A stretch of DNA of 64,000 nucleotides from Pseudomonas sp. p1(2021b) (lineage in GTDB: Bacteria; Pseudomonadota; Gammaproteobacteria; Pseudomonadales; Pseudomonadaceae): assembly GCF_020151015.1 (NCBI RefSeq), contig NZ_CP083746.1, positions 3,563,001 to 3,627,000 on the forward strand, given 5' to 3'. The first letter of the stretch is position 1, and each line of letters begins with the position of its first letter. The notes under the pieces are model-generated. The model made no database searches, was not told the DNA's origin, and saw only the letters and a list, made by a program, of their open reading frames with translations. The position numbers and the translations under genes are program-made. This document shows positions 52,260 through 60,581 of this stretch, one piece after another.

Positions 52260-53591
52260 TTGCGTTCACTGTTCTGGCGCATCCTGGCCAGCTTCTGGCT
52301 GGCCATCGCCCTGGTCGCCGGCTTGTCGATCCTGCTCGGCCACATGCTCAACCAGGACGCCTGGATCCTCAGCCGCCACCCTGGCCTCAACACCCTGGCC
52401 AGCCACTGGGCCCAGCACTACGAGCAGGAAGGCCTGGAGTCCGCCCAACGCTTTCTGGAGCGACGTAAGCACCGTTACAAGATCGATGTGCAGGTTCTGG
52501 ACGAGAATGGCCAGGCCGTGGTGCCGGGCACCTTCCCACGTCGCGCCGCCGCCTTCGAGGCGCGCCAGCACAACGACCAGCGCCGCCTGCCCTGGCGCCG
52601 TCTGACCGAGGAATACACCAGCCCCCAGACCGGTGAAACCTACCTGCTGATCTATCGCATCCCCCACCCAGAGCTCAATGCCTGGCACCGCGAGAGCCTG
52701 CTATGGCCGCTAAGCGCCCTGGGCATCGCCCTGGTGGTGCTGACCCTGTTCAGCCTGCTGGTGACACTCTCCATCACCCGCCCCTTGAGCCGCCTGCGCG
52801 GCGCCGTGCATGACCTGGGGCAAACCAGCTACCAGCAGAACAGCCTGGCGCGCCTGGCCGCCCGACGCGACGAGTTCGGTGTGCTGGCCAACGACTTCAA
52901 CAAAATGGGCGCACGGCTGCAGAGCCTGATCGGCAGCCAGCGGCAACTGTTGCGCGATGTCTCCCACGAACTGCGCTCGCCCCTGGCGCGGCTGCGCATC
53001 GCCCTGGCCCTGGCCGAGCGGGCCGAGCCGGAACAGCGCCAGGCGTTGTGGCCTCGCCTGACGCGCGAATGCGACCGGCTCGAGGACCTGATCAGCGAGA
53101 TCCTCGCCCTGGCCCGCGTCGACGCCGAACAATCCCATGCCGAGCCCGTGGACCTGAACGCCGTGCTTGGCAGCGTGCGCAAGGATGCCCAGCTCAGCGC
53201 CCCGGAACAGGAGCTGCGCCTGGAGGCCACGCCAGGCCTGACCCTGCAGGGCTGGCCGACGCTGATCGAGCGTGCCGTGGACAACCTGGTGCGCAATGCG
53301 TTGCGCTTCAACCCCGCAGGGCAACCGATCGAGCTGCGCGCCGAGCGCGATCAGGACCGTATCGTGCTGAGCGTGCGCGACCATGGGCCGGGCGTGGCCG
53401 AGGAACACTTGGCCCAGTTGGGCGAGCCGTTCTTCCGTGCCCCAGGGCAGGAGGCGCCGGGGCATGGGCTGGGGCTGGCGATTGCCCGGCGCGCGGCGGA
53501 GCGTCATGGGGGCAGCTTGAAGCTTGGGAACCATCCGCAGGGTGGGTTCGTCGCGACCTTGGAGCTGCCCTGCGAGATCGTTGCGGGATGA
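52260..53591 (+). CDS. cpxA: Sensor histidine kinase, CpxA type
   Basis: 443 residues. Two transmembrane helices (about 8-28 and 155-180) flank a periplasmic domain; a HAMP linker, the H-box LLRDVSHELRSPLARLR, the N-box NLVRNALRF and the G-boxes DHGPGV and GHGLGLAIARR follow. It phosphorylates CpxR in response to envelope stress. TTG 52260 is chosen because AGGAGG (52247-52252) lies exactly 7 nt before it; an in-frame ATG at 52239 overlaps that ribosome site and directly follows the terminator. Confidence 0.9.
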   Translation: MRSLFWRILASFWLAIALVAGLSILLGHMLNQDAWILSRHPGLNTLASHWAQHYEQEGLESAQRFLERRKHRYKIDVQVLDENGQAVVPGTFPRRAAAFEARQHNDQRRLPWRRLTEEYTSPQTGETYLLIYRIPHPELNAWHRESLLWPLSALGIALVVLTLFSLLVTLSITRPLSRLRGAVHDLGQTSYQQNSLARLAARRDEFGVLANDFNKMGARLQSLIGSQRQLLRDVSHELRSPLARLRIALALAERAEPEQRQALWPRLTRECDRLEDLISEILALARVDAEQSHAEPVDLNAVLGSVRKDAQLSAPEQELRLEATPGLTLQGWPTLIERAVDNLVRNALRFNPAGQPIELRAERDQDRIVLSVRDHGPGVAEEHLAQLGEPFFRAPGQEAPGHGLGLAIARRAAERHGGSLKLGNHPQGGFVATLELPCEIVAG

Positions 53592-53676
53592 CGGGGGCTG
53601 CTGCGCAGCCCTTTCGCGGCACAAGGCCGCTCAATAGGCCTTGCGCCGTGAAAGGGCCGCAAAGCGGCCCTGCCCC
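53592..53676. other. Hairpin-rich spacer between cpxA and the nitroreductase gene
   Basis: GGGCTGCTGCGCAGCCC (53597-53613) and GGGCCGCAAAGCGGCCC (53654-53670) are two short strong palindromes. Other GC-rich arms lie between them. They probably end the two convergent transcripts. Confidence 0.55.
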
Positions 53677-54234
53677 TCACTCGCCCCAGGCGCTGACGAA
53701 ATCGGCGGTCTCCAGCACCGGCGCGGTACGCGGCTCGGTGGCAGGGGTGCCGACATACAGGTAGCCGATCAGTTCTTCGTTTTCGGCAAGCCCCAGCCCT
53801 TGGTGCACATGGGCATCGAACGCCATGTCGCCGGTGCGCCATACCGCCCCGATGCCTTGGGCATGGGCCGCGATCAGGATGCCATGGGCCGCACAGCCCG
53901 CCGCCAGGCGCTGCTCGGACTTGGGAATCTTGAAGTGGTCCTGTAGCCGGGCCACCACCACGATCAGCAGCGGGGCCCGCATCGGCATGGCCCGGGCCTT
54001 GTCCAGGGCCGCCTGACTGGCATCGCCCTTCTGGCGCAGCGCTTCGGCGAACAGCTCACCGAGTTTCTCGCGGCCCTGGCCTTCGATGGTCAGGAAGCGC
54101 CATGGGCGCAGCTGGCCGTGGTCAGGGGCGCGCAGTGCGGCCTGGAACAGCGCTTCGCGCTGGGCGGCATTGGGCGCCGGGTCGGTCAGGCGTGGCACGG
54201 AAACACGGTTGAGCAATGCGTCGAGAGCCTCCAT
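53677..54234 (-). CDS. Nitroreductase-family protein (YdjA-like)
   Basis: 185 residues, a small FMN-dependent nitroreductase. FMN-contact regions are seen in RAPDHGQLRPWRFLTI, a central AAGCAAHGILIAAHAQGIGAVW and the late GYLYVGTPA. Natural substrate unknown. Convergent with cpxA and divergent from trkH. Confidence 0.9.
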   Translation of the reverse strand: MEALDALLNRVSVPRLTDPAPNAAQREALFQAALRAPDHGQLRPWRFLTIEGQGREKLGELFAEALRQKGDASQAALDKARAMPMRAPLLIVVVARLQDHFKIPKSEQRLAAGCAAHGILIAAHAQGIGAVWRTGDMAFDAHVHQGLGLAENEELIGYLYVGTPATEPRTAPVLETADFVSAWGE

Positions 54235-54287
54235 GGGCTACCCTCCTGGCAGAGAAATGTGCGGGCATTCTCAAGCGCCAAGCCCCA

Positions 54288-54347
54288 AGCTGCAAGCCAC
54301 AAGAGCAGCCCATGCACTACCCCGTCCACGCTTGCCACTTGCAGCTT
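54288..54347. repeat. Inverted repeat upstream of trkH
   Basis: AAGCTGCAAG near 54288 and CTTGCAGCTT near 54338 are perfect inverted copies about 40 bp apart. It could be an intergenic repeat or an mRNA hairpin before trkH. Confidence 0.5.
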
Positions 54348-54399
54348 GCCGCCCGCCGCTTAAAATGGCGCCCTTCCGTTTCGAGTCAGAGCAGATCAC

Positions 54400-55854
54400 A
54401 TGGCGTTGCCGACCTTAAGGATCATTGGTTTCATCATCGGCATCTTCCTGATCACCCTGGCCGTCAGCATGGTCGTGCCCATGACGACGCTGGTCGTCTT
54501 CGAGCGTACCGGCGACATGCCGTCGTTCCTCTGGTCGAGCCTGATCACCTTCGTCGCTGGCCTGGCCCTGGTCGTCCAGGGGCGGCCGGAGCATGTGCAC
54601 CTGCGCCCCCGTGACATGTACCTGCTGACCGTCAGCAGTTGGCTGGTGGTGTGCGTGTTCGCCGCCCTGCCGTTCCTGCTGACCCAGCACATCAGCTACA
54701 CCGACGCGTTCTTCGAAAGCATGTCCGGCATCACCGCCACCGGTGCCACGGTACTCAGCGGGCTGGACAACATGTCCCCGGGCATCCTCATGTGGCGCTC
54801 GATGCTGCACTGGCTCGGCGGCATCGGCTTCATCGGCATGGCAGTGGCGATCCTGCCGCTGCTGCGCATCGGTGGTATGCGCCTGTTCCAGACCGAATCC
54901 TCGGACCGTTCGGAAAAGGTCATGCCGCGCTCGCACATGGTCGCCAAGTCGATCGTGCTGGTGTACATCGGCATCACCCTGGTCGGCAGCCTGGCCTTCT
55001 GGTGGGCTGGCATGCGCCCGTTCGACGCTATCAACCATGCCATGTCGGCGATTTCCACGGGCGGGTTCTCCACCTCCGACCAGTCCCTGGCCAAGTGGGA
55101 CATCCCGGCGGTGCACTGGGTCGCTGTGGTGGTGATGATCCTCGGCAGCGTCCCCTTCACCCTGTACGTGGCAACGCTGCGCGGCAACCGCAAGGCGCTG
55201 TTCCGCGACCAGCAGGTGCAGGGCCTGCTCGGCCTGCTGGTGACCACCTGGCTGGTGCTGGGCACCTGGTACTGGGCCACCACCGACCTGCACTGGCTCG
55301 ACGCCTTGCGTCACGTGGCGCTGAACGTCACCTCGGTGGTCACCACCACCGGCTTCGCCCTGGGCGACTACAGCCTGTGGGGCAATTTCTCGTTGATGCT
55401 GTTCTTCTACCTGGGTTTCATCGGCGGCTGCTCCGGCTCGACCGCCGGCGGCATCAAGATCTTCCGTTTCCAGGTGGCCTATATCCTGCTCAAGGCCAGC
55501 CTCAACCAGCTGATCCACCCCCGTGCGGTGATCAAGCAGAAGTACAACGGCCACCGCCTCGACGAAGAAATCGTGCGTTCGATCCTGACGTTCTCGTTCT
55601 TCTTCGCCATCACCATCTGCGTCATTGCCCTGCTGCTGTCGTTGCTGGGCGTGGACTGGATGACGGCCCTCACCGGCGCGGCCGGTACCGTATCGGGCGT
55701 AGGCCCTGGCCTGGGCGAGGTGATCGGCCCATCGGGCAACTATGCGACCCTGCCGGATGCGGCCAAGTGGATCCTGGCCGGCGGCATGCTGCTGGGGCGG
55801 CTGGAGATCATCACGGTGCTGGTGTTGTGCATGCCGGCGTTCTGGCGTCACTGA
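54400..55854 (+). CDS. trkH: Potassium uptake protein TrkH
   Basis: 484 residues, about 10 transmembrane helices with four pore-loop repeats, for example SGITATGATVLSG, SAISTGGFST, TSVVTTTGFALGD and TGAAGTVSGVGPG. HWLGGIGFIGMAVAILPLLRIGG is a family hallmark. It is the translocating subunit of the Trk system and normally works with TrkA, not seen in this window. Its 3' end overlaps the convergent AraC gene by 44 bp. Confidence 0.95.
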   Translation: MALPTLRIIGFIIGIFLITLAVSMVVPMTTLVVFERTGDMPSFLWSSLITFVAGLALVVQGRPEHVHLRPRDMYLLTVSSWLVVCVFAALPFLLTQHISYTDAFFESMSGITATGATVLSGLDNMSPGILMWRSMLHWLGGIGFIGMAVAILPLLRIGGMRLFQTESSDRSEKVMPRSHMVAKSIVLVYIGITLVGSLAFWWAGMRPFDAINHAMSAISTGGFSTSDQSLAKWDIPAVHWVAVVVMILGSVPFTLYVATLRGNRKALFRDQQVQGLLGLLVTTWLVLGTWYWATTDLHWLDALRHVALNVTSVVTTTGFALGDYSLWGNFSLMLFFYLGFIGGCSGSTAGGIKIFRFQVAYILLKASLNQLIHPRAVIKQKYNGHRLDEEIVRSILTFSFFFAITICVIALLLSLLGVDWMTALTGAAGTVSGVGPGLGEVIGPSGNYATLPDAAKWILAGGMLLGRLEIITVLVLCMPAFWRH

Positions 55855-56866
55855 CCGGCGCAGCCTCCAGGCGCGCCCGGTATTCGCTGGGCGTGACATC
55901 GAACCAGCGGCGGAACGCCCGGTAGAAATTGCTCGGGTCGGCAAAACCGAGCAGGTAGGCGGTCTCGAGCAAGGTCATGCCCGGCTGGGCCAGGTACTGC
56001 TCGGCCAGCTCCCGGCGGGTATCGTCCAGCAAGGTCTGGAAACTCGTCCCCTCTTCCTGCAGCCGACGCTGGAGAGTGCGCTGGGAAAGATGCAGGGCCT
56101 GGGCGAGTGTCTCGCGCTTGGGCTCGCCCTGGGGCAGAACACGGCACAGCACCTGGCGTACTCGATGGGTCACCCGGCTTTCCGAGAAGCGTGCCAGGTA
56201 CTCCCCCGCGAAACGATCGTGCAGCACGGCCATGGCCTCGTTGGCGGTGGGCAGCGGTGCTTCCATGTCGGCACGCTCGAACACCAGCGCATCATATGGC
56301 GCGCCGAATACCAACGGAGCATGGAAGGCAACCTTGTACGGTTCCACGTTCTTCGGCTGCGGCCCCTGGATCAGCACGCGCCGGGGCTGGATCGGCCGGC
56401 CGCTGAGCCAGGTGCATAGTGACAATGCGCAGGCCAGCGAGGCCTCGCCACTGTGCCGCGTCGGCGGCAGGTGGTCGCCATGGACCGTCAGGCCCAGGGT
56501 ATAGCCCTCCGGGTCCAGGCGAAGGCTCAGGTCGGCACTCTCAGCGATGATCCGCTGGTAGCGCACCAGACGCTCGAAACCTTCGGCCAGGGTGCGGCTG
56601 GACATCAATGCATAGCCGACCACATGGAAGGAGGCCGGTCGCACGACCCGTGCCATGTTCAGGCCGATGGCCTCGTTGCCGGAAAGGTCCACCGCCAACT
56701 GCCAGAGCCGGGTCATGGAGTCCTGGGTGAAGCGCGCGTCGGGGTCGTCCAGGGCGGCGAAGTCCAGCCCGAGCTGTTTGAACATGGCCCGACAATCGAG
56801 GCCTTCCAGTTCCAGCGCCTTGACGATCCCTGATGCCCAGCTGGCCGACGTGGTTCTTTCGCTCAT
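55811..56866 (-). CDS. AraC-family regulator with an OruR-type N-terminal domain
   Basis: 351 residues. An N-terminal arabinose-binding-like domain (about 20-205) is followed by an AraC DNA-binding domain with LAQALHLSQRTLQRRLQEEG and ETAYLLGFADPSNFYRAFRRWF. The target is unknown. It is divergent from the Mpo1-like gene (156-bp spacer) and overlaps the 3' end of trkH. Confidence 0.9.
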   Translation of the reverse strand: MSERTTSASWASGIVKALELEGLDCRAMFKQLGLDFAALDDPDARFTQDSMTRLWQLAVDLSGNEAIGLNMARVVRPASFHVVGYALMSSRTLAEGFERLVRYQRIIAESADLSLRLDPEGYTLGLTVHGDHLPPTRHSGEASLACALSLCTWLSGRPIQPRRVLIQGPQPKNVEPYKVAFHAPLVFGAPYDALVFERADMEAPLPTANEAMAVLHDRFAGEYLARFSESRVTHRVRQVLCRVLPQGEPKRETLAQALHLSQRTLQRRLQEEGTSFQTLLDDTRRELAEQYLAQPGMTLLETAYLLGFADPSNFYRAFRRWFDVTPSEYRARLEAAPVSDARTPACTTPAP

Positions 56867-57022
56867 GGCAGGCTTCTTGTGCTGACCGCAGTAGGCGGCG
56901 AATCGAAAAGATATTCATTTGGCGCCAATTGTCACTGGCCGCCCCCGACAATGACTCTAGACTCAATTCAGGCTCCACGCCGTGCAACCTGCCCACTTCG
57001 CGCATCAACGGGGAGCGCCGCC

Positions 57023-57334
57023 ATGCATTCAACCACGCAGTTTCGCAGTTTTGCCGAGTTCTACCCGTACTACCTGGGCGAACACAGCAACCCCACCTGC
57101 CGTCGGCTGCACTTCGTCGGCACCAGCCTGGTCATCGCGCTGCTCGCCTACACCATCGCCAGCGGCAAGTGGCTGCTGCTGTTGGCCGTGCCGCTCGCAG
57201 GCTACGGCTTTGCCTGGGTTGGCCACTTCTTCTTCGAGAAGAACCGCCCCGCCACCTTTTCCTATCCGCTGTACAGCCTGATCGGCGACTTCGCCATGTT
57301 CCGCGACATCCTGCGCGGTAAGGTCAGCCTGTAG
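57023..57334 (+). CDS. Mpo1-like (DUF962) membrane protein
   Basis: 103 residues. It begins MHSTTQFRSFAEFYPYYLGE; the family's conserved His occur in GEHSNPTCRRLHFVGT and WVGHFFFEKNRPATF, with two membrane helices between. Yeast Mpo1 is an iron-dependent dioxygenase for 2-hydroxy fatty acids; activity of the short bacterial form is inferred. ATG 57023 follows GGGAG. Confidence 0.87.
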   Translation: MHSTTQFRSFAEFYPYYLGEHSNPTCRRLHFVGTSLVIALLAYTIASGKWLLLLAVPLAGYGFAWVGHFFFEKNRPATFSYPLYSLIGDFAMFRDILRGKVSL

Positions 57335-57341
57335 GCATCGA

Positions 57342-58154
57342 TTAGACCGGCTCGCGCACCCTCGCTGGCCGCTCGGCCTCGTGCGCCTGGGCGTCGGCCA
57401 GGCGATAGAGCTCGATCTGCCCGTCCCAGTGCTCGATCAGTGCGGTGCAGGACTCCACCCAATCGCCGCAGTTGAAATACTCGACCTCGCCCACCCGGCG
57501 GATCTCGGCATGGTGGATATGCCCGCAGACCACGCCATGAAAACCACGCCGGGTGCATTCATGGGCGATGGCGTCTTCGAAGTCGCTGATGAAGTTCACC
57601 GCGCCCTTGACCTTGTGCTTGAGGTACGCCGACAGCGACCAGTAGCCATAGCCGTAGCGGGCGCGCCAGTGGTTGAGCCAACGGTTGAGCACAAGGGTGA
57701 ATTCGTAGGCACGGTCGCCCAGGAACGCCAACCATCGGTGGTAGCGGGTGATCACGTCGAACTGGTCGCCGTGGATGACCAATAGCCGCCGGCCATCGGC
57801 GGTCAGGTGCTCGGCCTCGTCCACCAGGTGGATATTGCCCAGGATCAACCGGGAATAGCGGCGCAGGAATTCGTCATGGTTGCCGGTGACATAGATCACT
57901 TCGGTACCGCGTTTGCTCAAGGTGAGCAGGCGGCGGATGACGTTGGTATGGGCCTGGGGCCAGTAGATCCCACCGCGCAGCTTCCAGCCGTCGATGATGT
58001 CGCCGACCAGGTAGATGCGGTCGGCATGGTAGCGCTTGAGAAAGTGCGCCAGGTGCTCGGCCTGGCAGTCCCGGGTCCCCAGGTGCACGTCGGAAATCCA
58101 CAGGGTGCGCACGCGCTGCTTGCGTGACGGGCGGGCGAGTTCTACATGGGTCAT
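57342..58154 (-). CDS. LpxH-like metallophosphoesterase
   Basis: 270 residues from ATG 58154. Calcineurin-type metal motifs: WISDVHLGTRD, YLVGDIIDGW, VTGNHDEFLR, VIHGDQFD and CGHIHHAEI. Family members act as UDP-2,3-diacylglucosamine pyrophosphatase-like enzymes, often a second LpxH homologue in pseudomonads; the true substrate is uncertain. Convergent with the Mpo1-like gene (7-bp gap). Confidence 0.88.
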   Translation of the reverse strand: MTHVELARPSRKQRVRTLWISDVHLGTRDCQAEHLAHFLKRYHADRIYLVGDIIDGWKLRGGIYWPQAHTNVIRRLLTLSKRGTEVIYVTGNHDEFLRRYSRLILGNIHLVDEAEHLTADGRRLLVIHGDQFDVITRYHRWLAFLGDRAYEFTLVLNRWLNHWRARYGYGYWSLSAYLKHKVKGAVNFISDFEDAIAHECTRRGFHGVVCGHIHHAEIRRVGEVEYFNCGDWVESCTALIEHWDGQIELYRLADAQAHEAERPARVREPV

Positions 58155-58298
58155 GGGCAGGCTCCGGCACTGTTTGCTGGAGCCTGGCAGTTGTGGATGA
58201 CAGGTTGGTGGCAAGCGTGTGACGACCGATCGGTGACGGCTGGACCGGCCCTGGCGCGGCAGGTCGCAGCGTGGCACGAAGCCGCACAGCGCAGGCCT

Positions 58299-58329
58299 CG
58301 TGGGAGCGGGCTTGTCCCGCGATGAGGGC
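58299..58329. repeat. Single REP-like palindrome
   Basis: CGTGGGAGCGGGCTTGTCCC with GCGATG, just upstream of the AraC gene. It is the same family as the paired elements but no inverted partner is close. Confidence 0.75.
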
Positions 58330-58371
58330 GTTGCAGGTGTACACTTGCCCTCTGCACTGCGAGGAACCCCC

Positions 58372-59133
58372 ATGACCGCCGGCCCGATCCTTTCCCTTCG
58401 CCATTACCGTCACGACCTGATTGCCCACAGCCACGAGCACCCGCAGTTGGTGTTCGGCCTGGGCGGGCGCCTGGATTTCGAAGTCCAGGGCCGCGGCGCG
58501 CAAGTCGACCGGCAAGGTTTGATGGTGGTGCCGGCCGGTGCCCATCACGCCTGTGGCAGCCCCTCGGGCAGCCACTGCCTGGTGCTGGATGTCCCGGGCG
58601 AACACTGGCTACACGAGCAACTGGGCAACCATGCCGATGCCAGCCGCCGACTGCTCGACAGGCCTGGCGCCCTGAGCCTGGACAACCGCCAGCAGCAACT
58701 GGTCGACTGGCTCGCCAGCAGCCCGGTGGATGATCCGCTGATCGCCCGGCAGGGCGCGGTCCTGCTGCTGGCCAGCCTCAATGCGCAGAGCACCTGCCCT
58801 ACCCTGCGGCGCCTGCCCTATGCCGCGTTCGATGCCCATATCGAGCAGCATGCCGCCCACCCATTGCAGGTCGCCGACTTGGCGCGCCTGGCCGGCCTGT
58901 CCAATGCCCGTTTGCATGCACGCTTCGTCAGCGAATGCGGCATCACGCCCATGGACTACATTCGCCAACGTCGTTTGCTCAAAGCCCGACGGTTGCTCAA
59001 GCAAAGCGGCTTGCCGATCGGCGAAATCGCCGCCCAGGTCGGCTACAGCTCCCAGAGTGCCTTTTCGGCAGCCGTCCTACGGGACTTTGGCTGCTCGCCG
59101 ATGGCCTTGCGCCGCGAGCCTGACGACAACTGA
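58372..59133 (+). CDS. AraC-family regulator
   Basis: 253 residues from ATG 58372 with GAGGAA upstream. A cupin-like N-terminal domain (HSHEHPQLVFGLGG, VVPAGAHHACG) precedes the AraC helix-turn-helix pair, VADLARLAGLSNARLHARFVSE and IGEIAAQVGYSSQSAFSAAV. It may regulate the following EamA exporter gene, on the same strand 206 bp downstream; that is inference. Confidence 0.9.
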   Translation: MTAGPILSLRHYRHDLIAHSHEHPQLVFGLGGRLDFEVQGRGAQVDRQGLMVVPAGAHHACGSPSGSHCLVLDVPGEHWLHEQLGNHADASRRLLDRPGALSLDNRQQQLVDWLASSPVDDPLIARQGAVLLLASLNAQSTCPTLRRLPYAAFDAHIEQHAAHPLQVADLARLAGLSNARLHARFVSECGITPMDYIRQRRLLKARRLLKQSGLPIGEIAAQVGYSSQSAFSAAVLRDFGCSPMALRREPDDN

Positions 59134-59239
59134 CGCGAGAATCGCGACAGACAGTGGGCCGCAGCCCTCGTAGACTGGTCCCTCAGGATTTCGAAAACAG
59201 GTGGGAGATCACCCAGCCCTTCGGGCTGCGCGCTGCTCC

Positions 59240-59285
59240 CTGTAGGAGCGGGCTTGTCCCGCGATTGGGCCGCTAGGCGGCCCGA
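59240..59285. repeat. Single REP-like palindrome between the AraC and EamA genes
   Basis: CTGTAGGAGCGGGCTTGTCC with CGCGATTGG, followed by the palindrome GGGCCGCTAGGCGGCCC. It lies 55 bp before the EamA start. Confidence 0.75.
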
Positions 59286-59339
59286 GGACTCTAGGGGCTC
59301 CACCTACTGCAGGTGCCCCCTGTTATCACAAGGACCAGC

Positions 59340-60230
59340 ATGAACCACCGCACCGCCCTCGGCGCCTTGCACATCGGCGCCCTTTTCTTTGGCCTCACTG
59401 GGGTCTTCGGTAAGCTGGCTACCAGCGCCAGCCCTACGATCATCGTGTTCGGCCGCGCGGCCTTCGCCGTACTCGCCCTGGCGCTGTTCGCCAGCCTGGC
59501 ACGCCAGGGCTGGCAGCGCCTGCAGGCCCAGGACCTGCGCCGCCTGTTGCTCGGCGGCGTGTTGCTGGCCGGCCACTGGGTGACCTTCTTCATCGCCGTC
59601 AAGGTCGGCGGCGTGGCTATCGCCACCTTGGGTTTCGCCAGCTTCCCGGCGTTCACGGTGATCCTCGAGGGTCTGCTGTTCCGTGAGCGCATCCGCCGTA
59701 ACGAAGCCGTGCTGGTGCTGCTGGTGAGCATCGGCCTGGTGCTGGTCACGCCCGCCTTCGACCTGGCCAGCGAGGCCACCGGCGGGCTGCTCTGGGCCTT
59801 GCTCTCCGGCCTGCTGTTCTCATTGCTGTCGCTGACCAACCGGGCCGGCTCCGGGCGCCTGCCGGCCGTGCAGGCCGCCTTGTGGCAAAACCTGGTGGTC
59901 GCTCTGTGCCTGCTGCCGGTGGCCGCGCCGGGGCTTGGCGAGGTGACACCCATGGACTGGCTGTGGATCGCCCTGCTGGGCATTTTCTGTACCGGCATCG
60001 CCCATAGCCTGTTCGTCGCCAGCCTGTCGGTGATCAAGGCGCGCACGGCAGCGGTGGTGTTCGGCATGGAGCCGGTCTATGGCATCGCCGTGGCCTGGGT
60101 GGTGTTCGCCGAAACACCGACCCTGCGCATGCTGGCGGGCGGCGCGCTGATCATCTTCGCCATCGTGCTGTCCAGCCGCATGGCCGCCGAGCAGCCGCCC
60201 CGGCAGCGCCCCGTGGCCGAGGGCACCTGA
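59340..60230 (+). CDS. EamA-family transporter (DMT superfamily)
   Basis: 296 residues with about ten transmembrane helices in two EamA repeats (about 8-140 and 150-285). HWVTFFIAVKVGGVAIATLG and VVFGMEPVYGIAVAWVVFAE are typical. It probably exports amino acids or other metabolites; the substrate is unknown. ATG 59340 follows AAGGA. Confidence 0.9.
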   Translation: MNHRTALGALHIGALFFGLTGVFGKLATSASPTIIVFGRAAFAVLALALFASLARQGWQRLQAQDLRRLLLGGVLLAGHWVTFFIAVKVGGVAIATLGFASFPAFTVILEGLLFRERIRRNEAVLVLLVSIGLVLVTPAFDLASEATGGLLWALLSGLLFSLLSLTNRAGSGRLPAVQAALWQNLVVALCLLPVAAPGLGEVTPMDWLWIALLGIFCTGIAHSLFVASLSVIKARTAAVVFGMEPVYGIAVAWVVFAETPTLRMLAGGALIIFAIVLSSRMAAEQPPRQRPVAEGT

Positions 60231-60512
60231 TCAGCGATCGTTGTGGCCAAGGTCGCGCTGTGGGTCGATCTGGTCGCGAACCCGTTGCTTGAGCACCTTG
60301 GCCTCGGGGAAGCCGCCATCGGCCTTGCGCTCCCAGAGCTGCTTGCCGTCGCAGGTGATGCGGAACACCCCACCGGTGCCCGGCTCCAGGGCCACGCGGC
60401 CCAGGTCGTCGGCGAAGGTGCTGAGCAGTTCCTGGGCCAGCCAGGCAGCCCGCAGCAGCCACTGGCACTGGGTGCAATACGTGATGACGATTTCGGGCTT
60501 GGCCTTGGGCAT
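60231..60512 (-). CDS. SelT/SelW/SelH-like thioredoxin-fold protein
   Basis: 93 residues. The redox motif C13-T-Q-C16 lies in EIVITYCTQCQW, where eukaryotic members often carry selenocysteine. PGTGGVFRITCDGKQLWERK and GGFPEAKVLKQRVRD complete the Rdx fold. Presumed redox role in the cytosol. Its stop abuts that of the EamA gene (convergent, no gap). Confidence 0.92.
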   Translation of the reverse strand: MPKAKPEIVITYCTQCQWLLRAAWLAQELLSTFADDLGRVALEPGTGGVFRITCDGKQLWERKADGGFPEAKVLKQRVRDQIDPQRDLGHNDR

Positions 60513-60581
60513 GGCAGCGCGTCTCCTTTGGGGATGAGCCGCTTATACTAGCGGTCTTTGCCCACGGTTTTGAGACTCACG

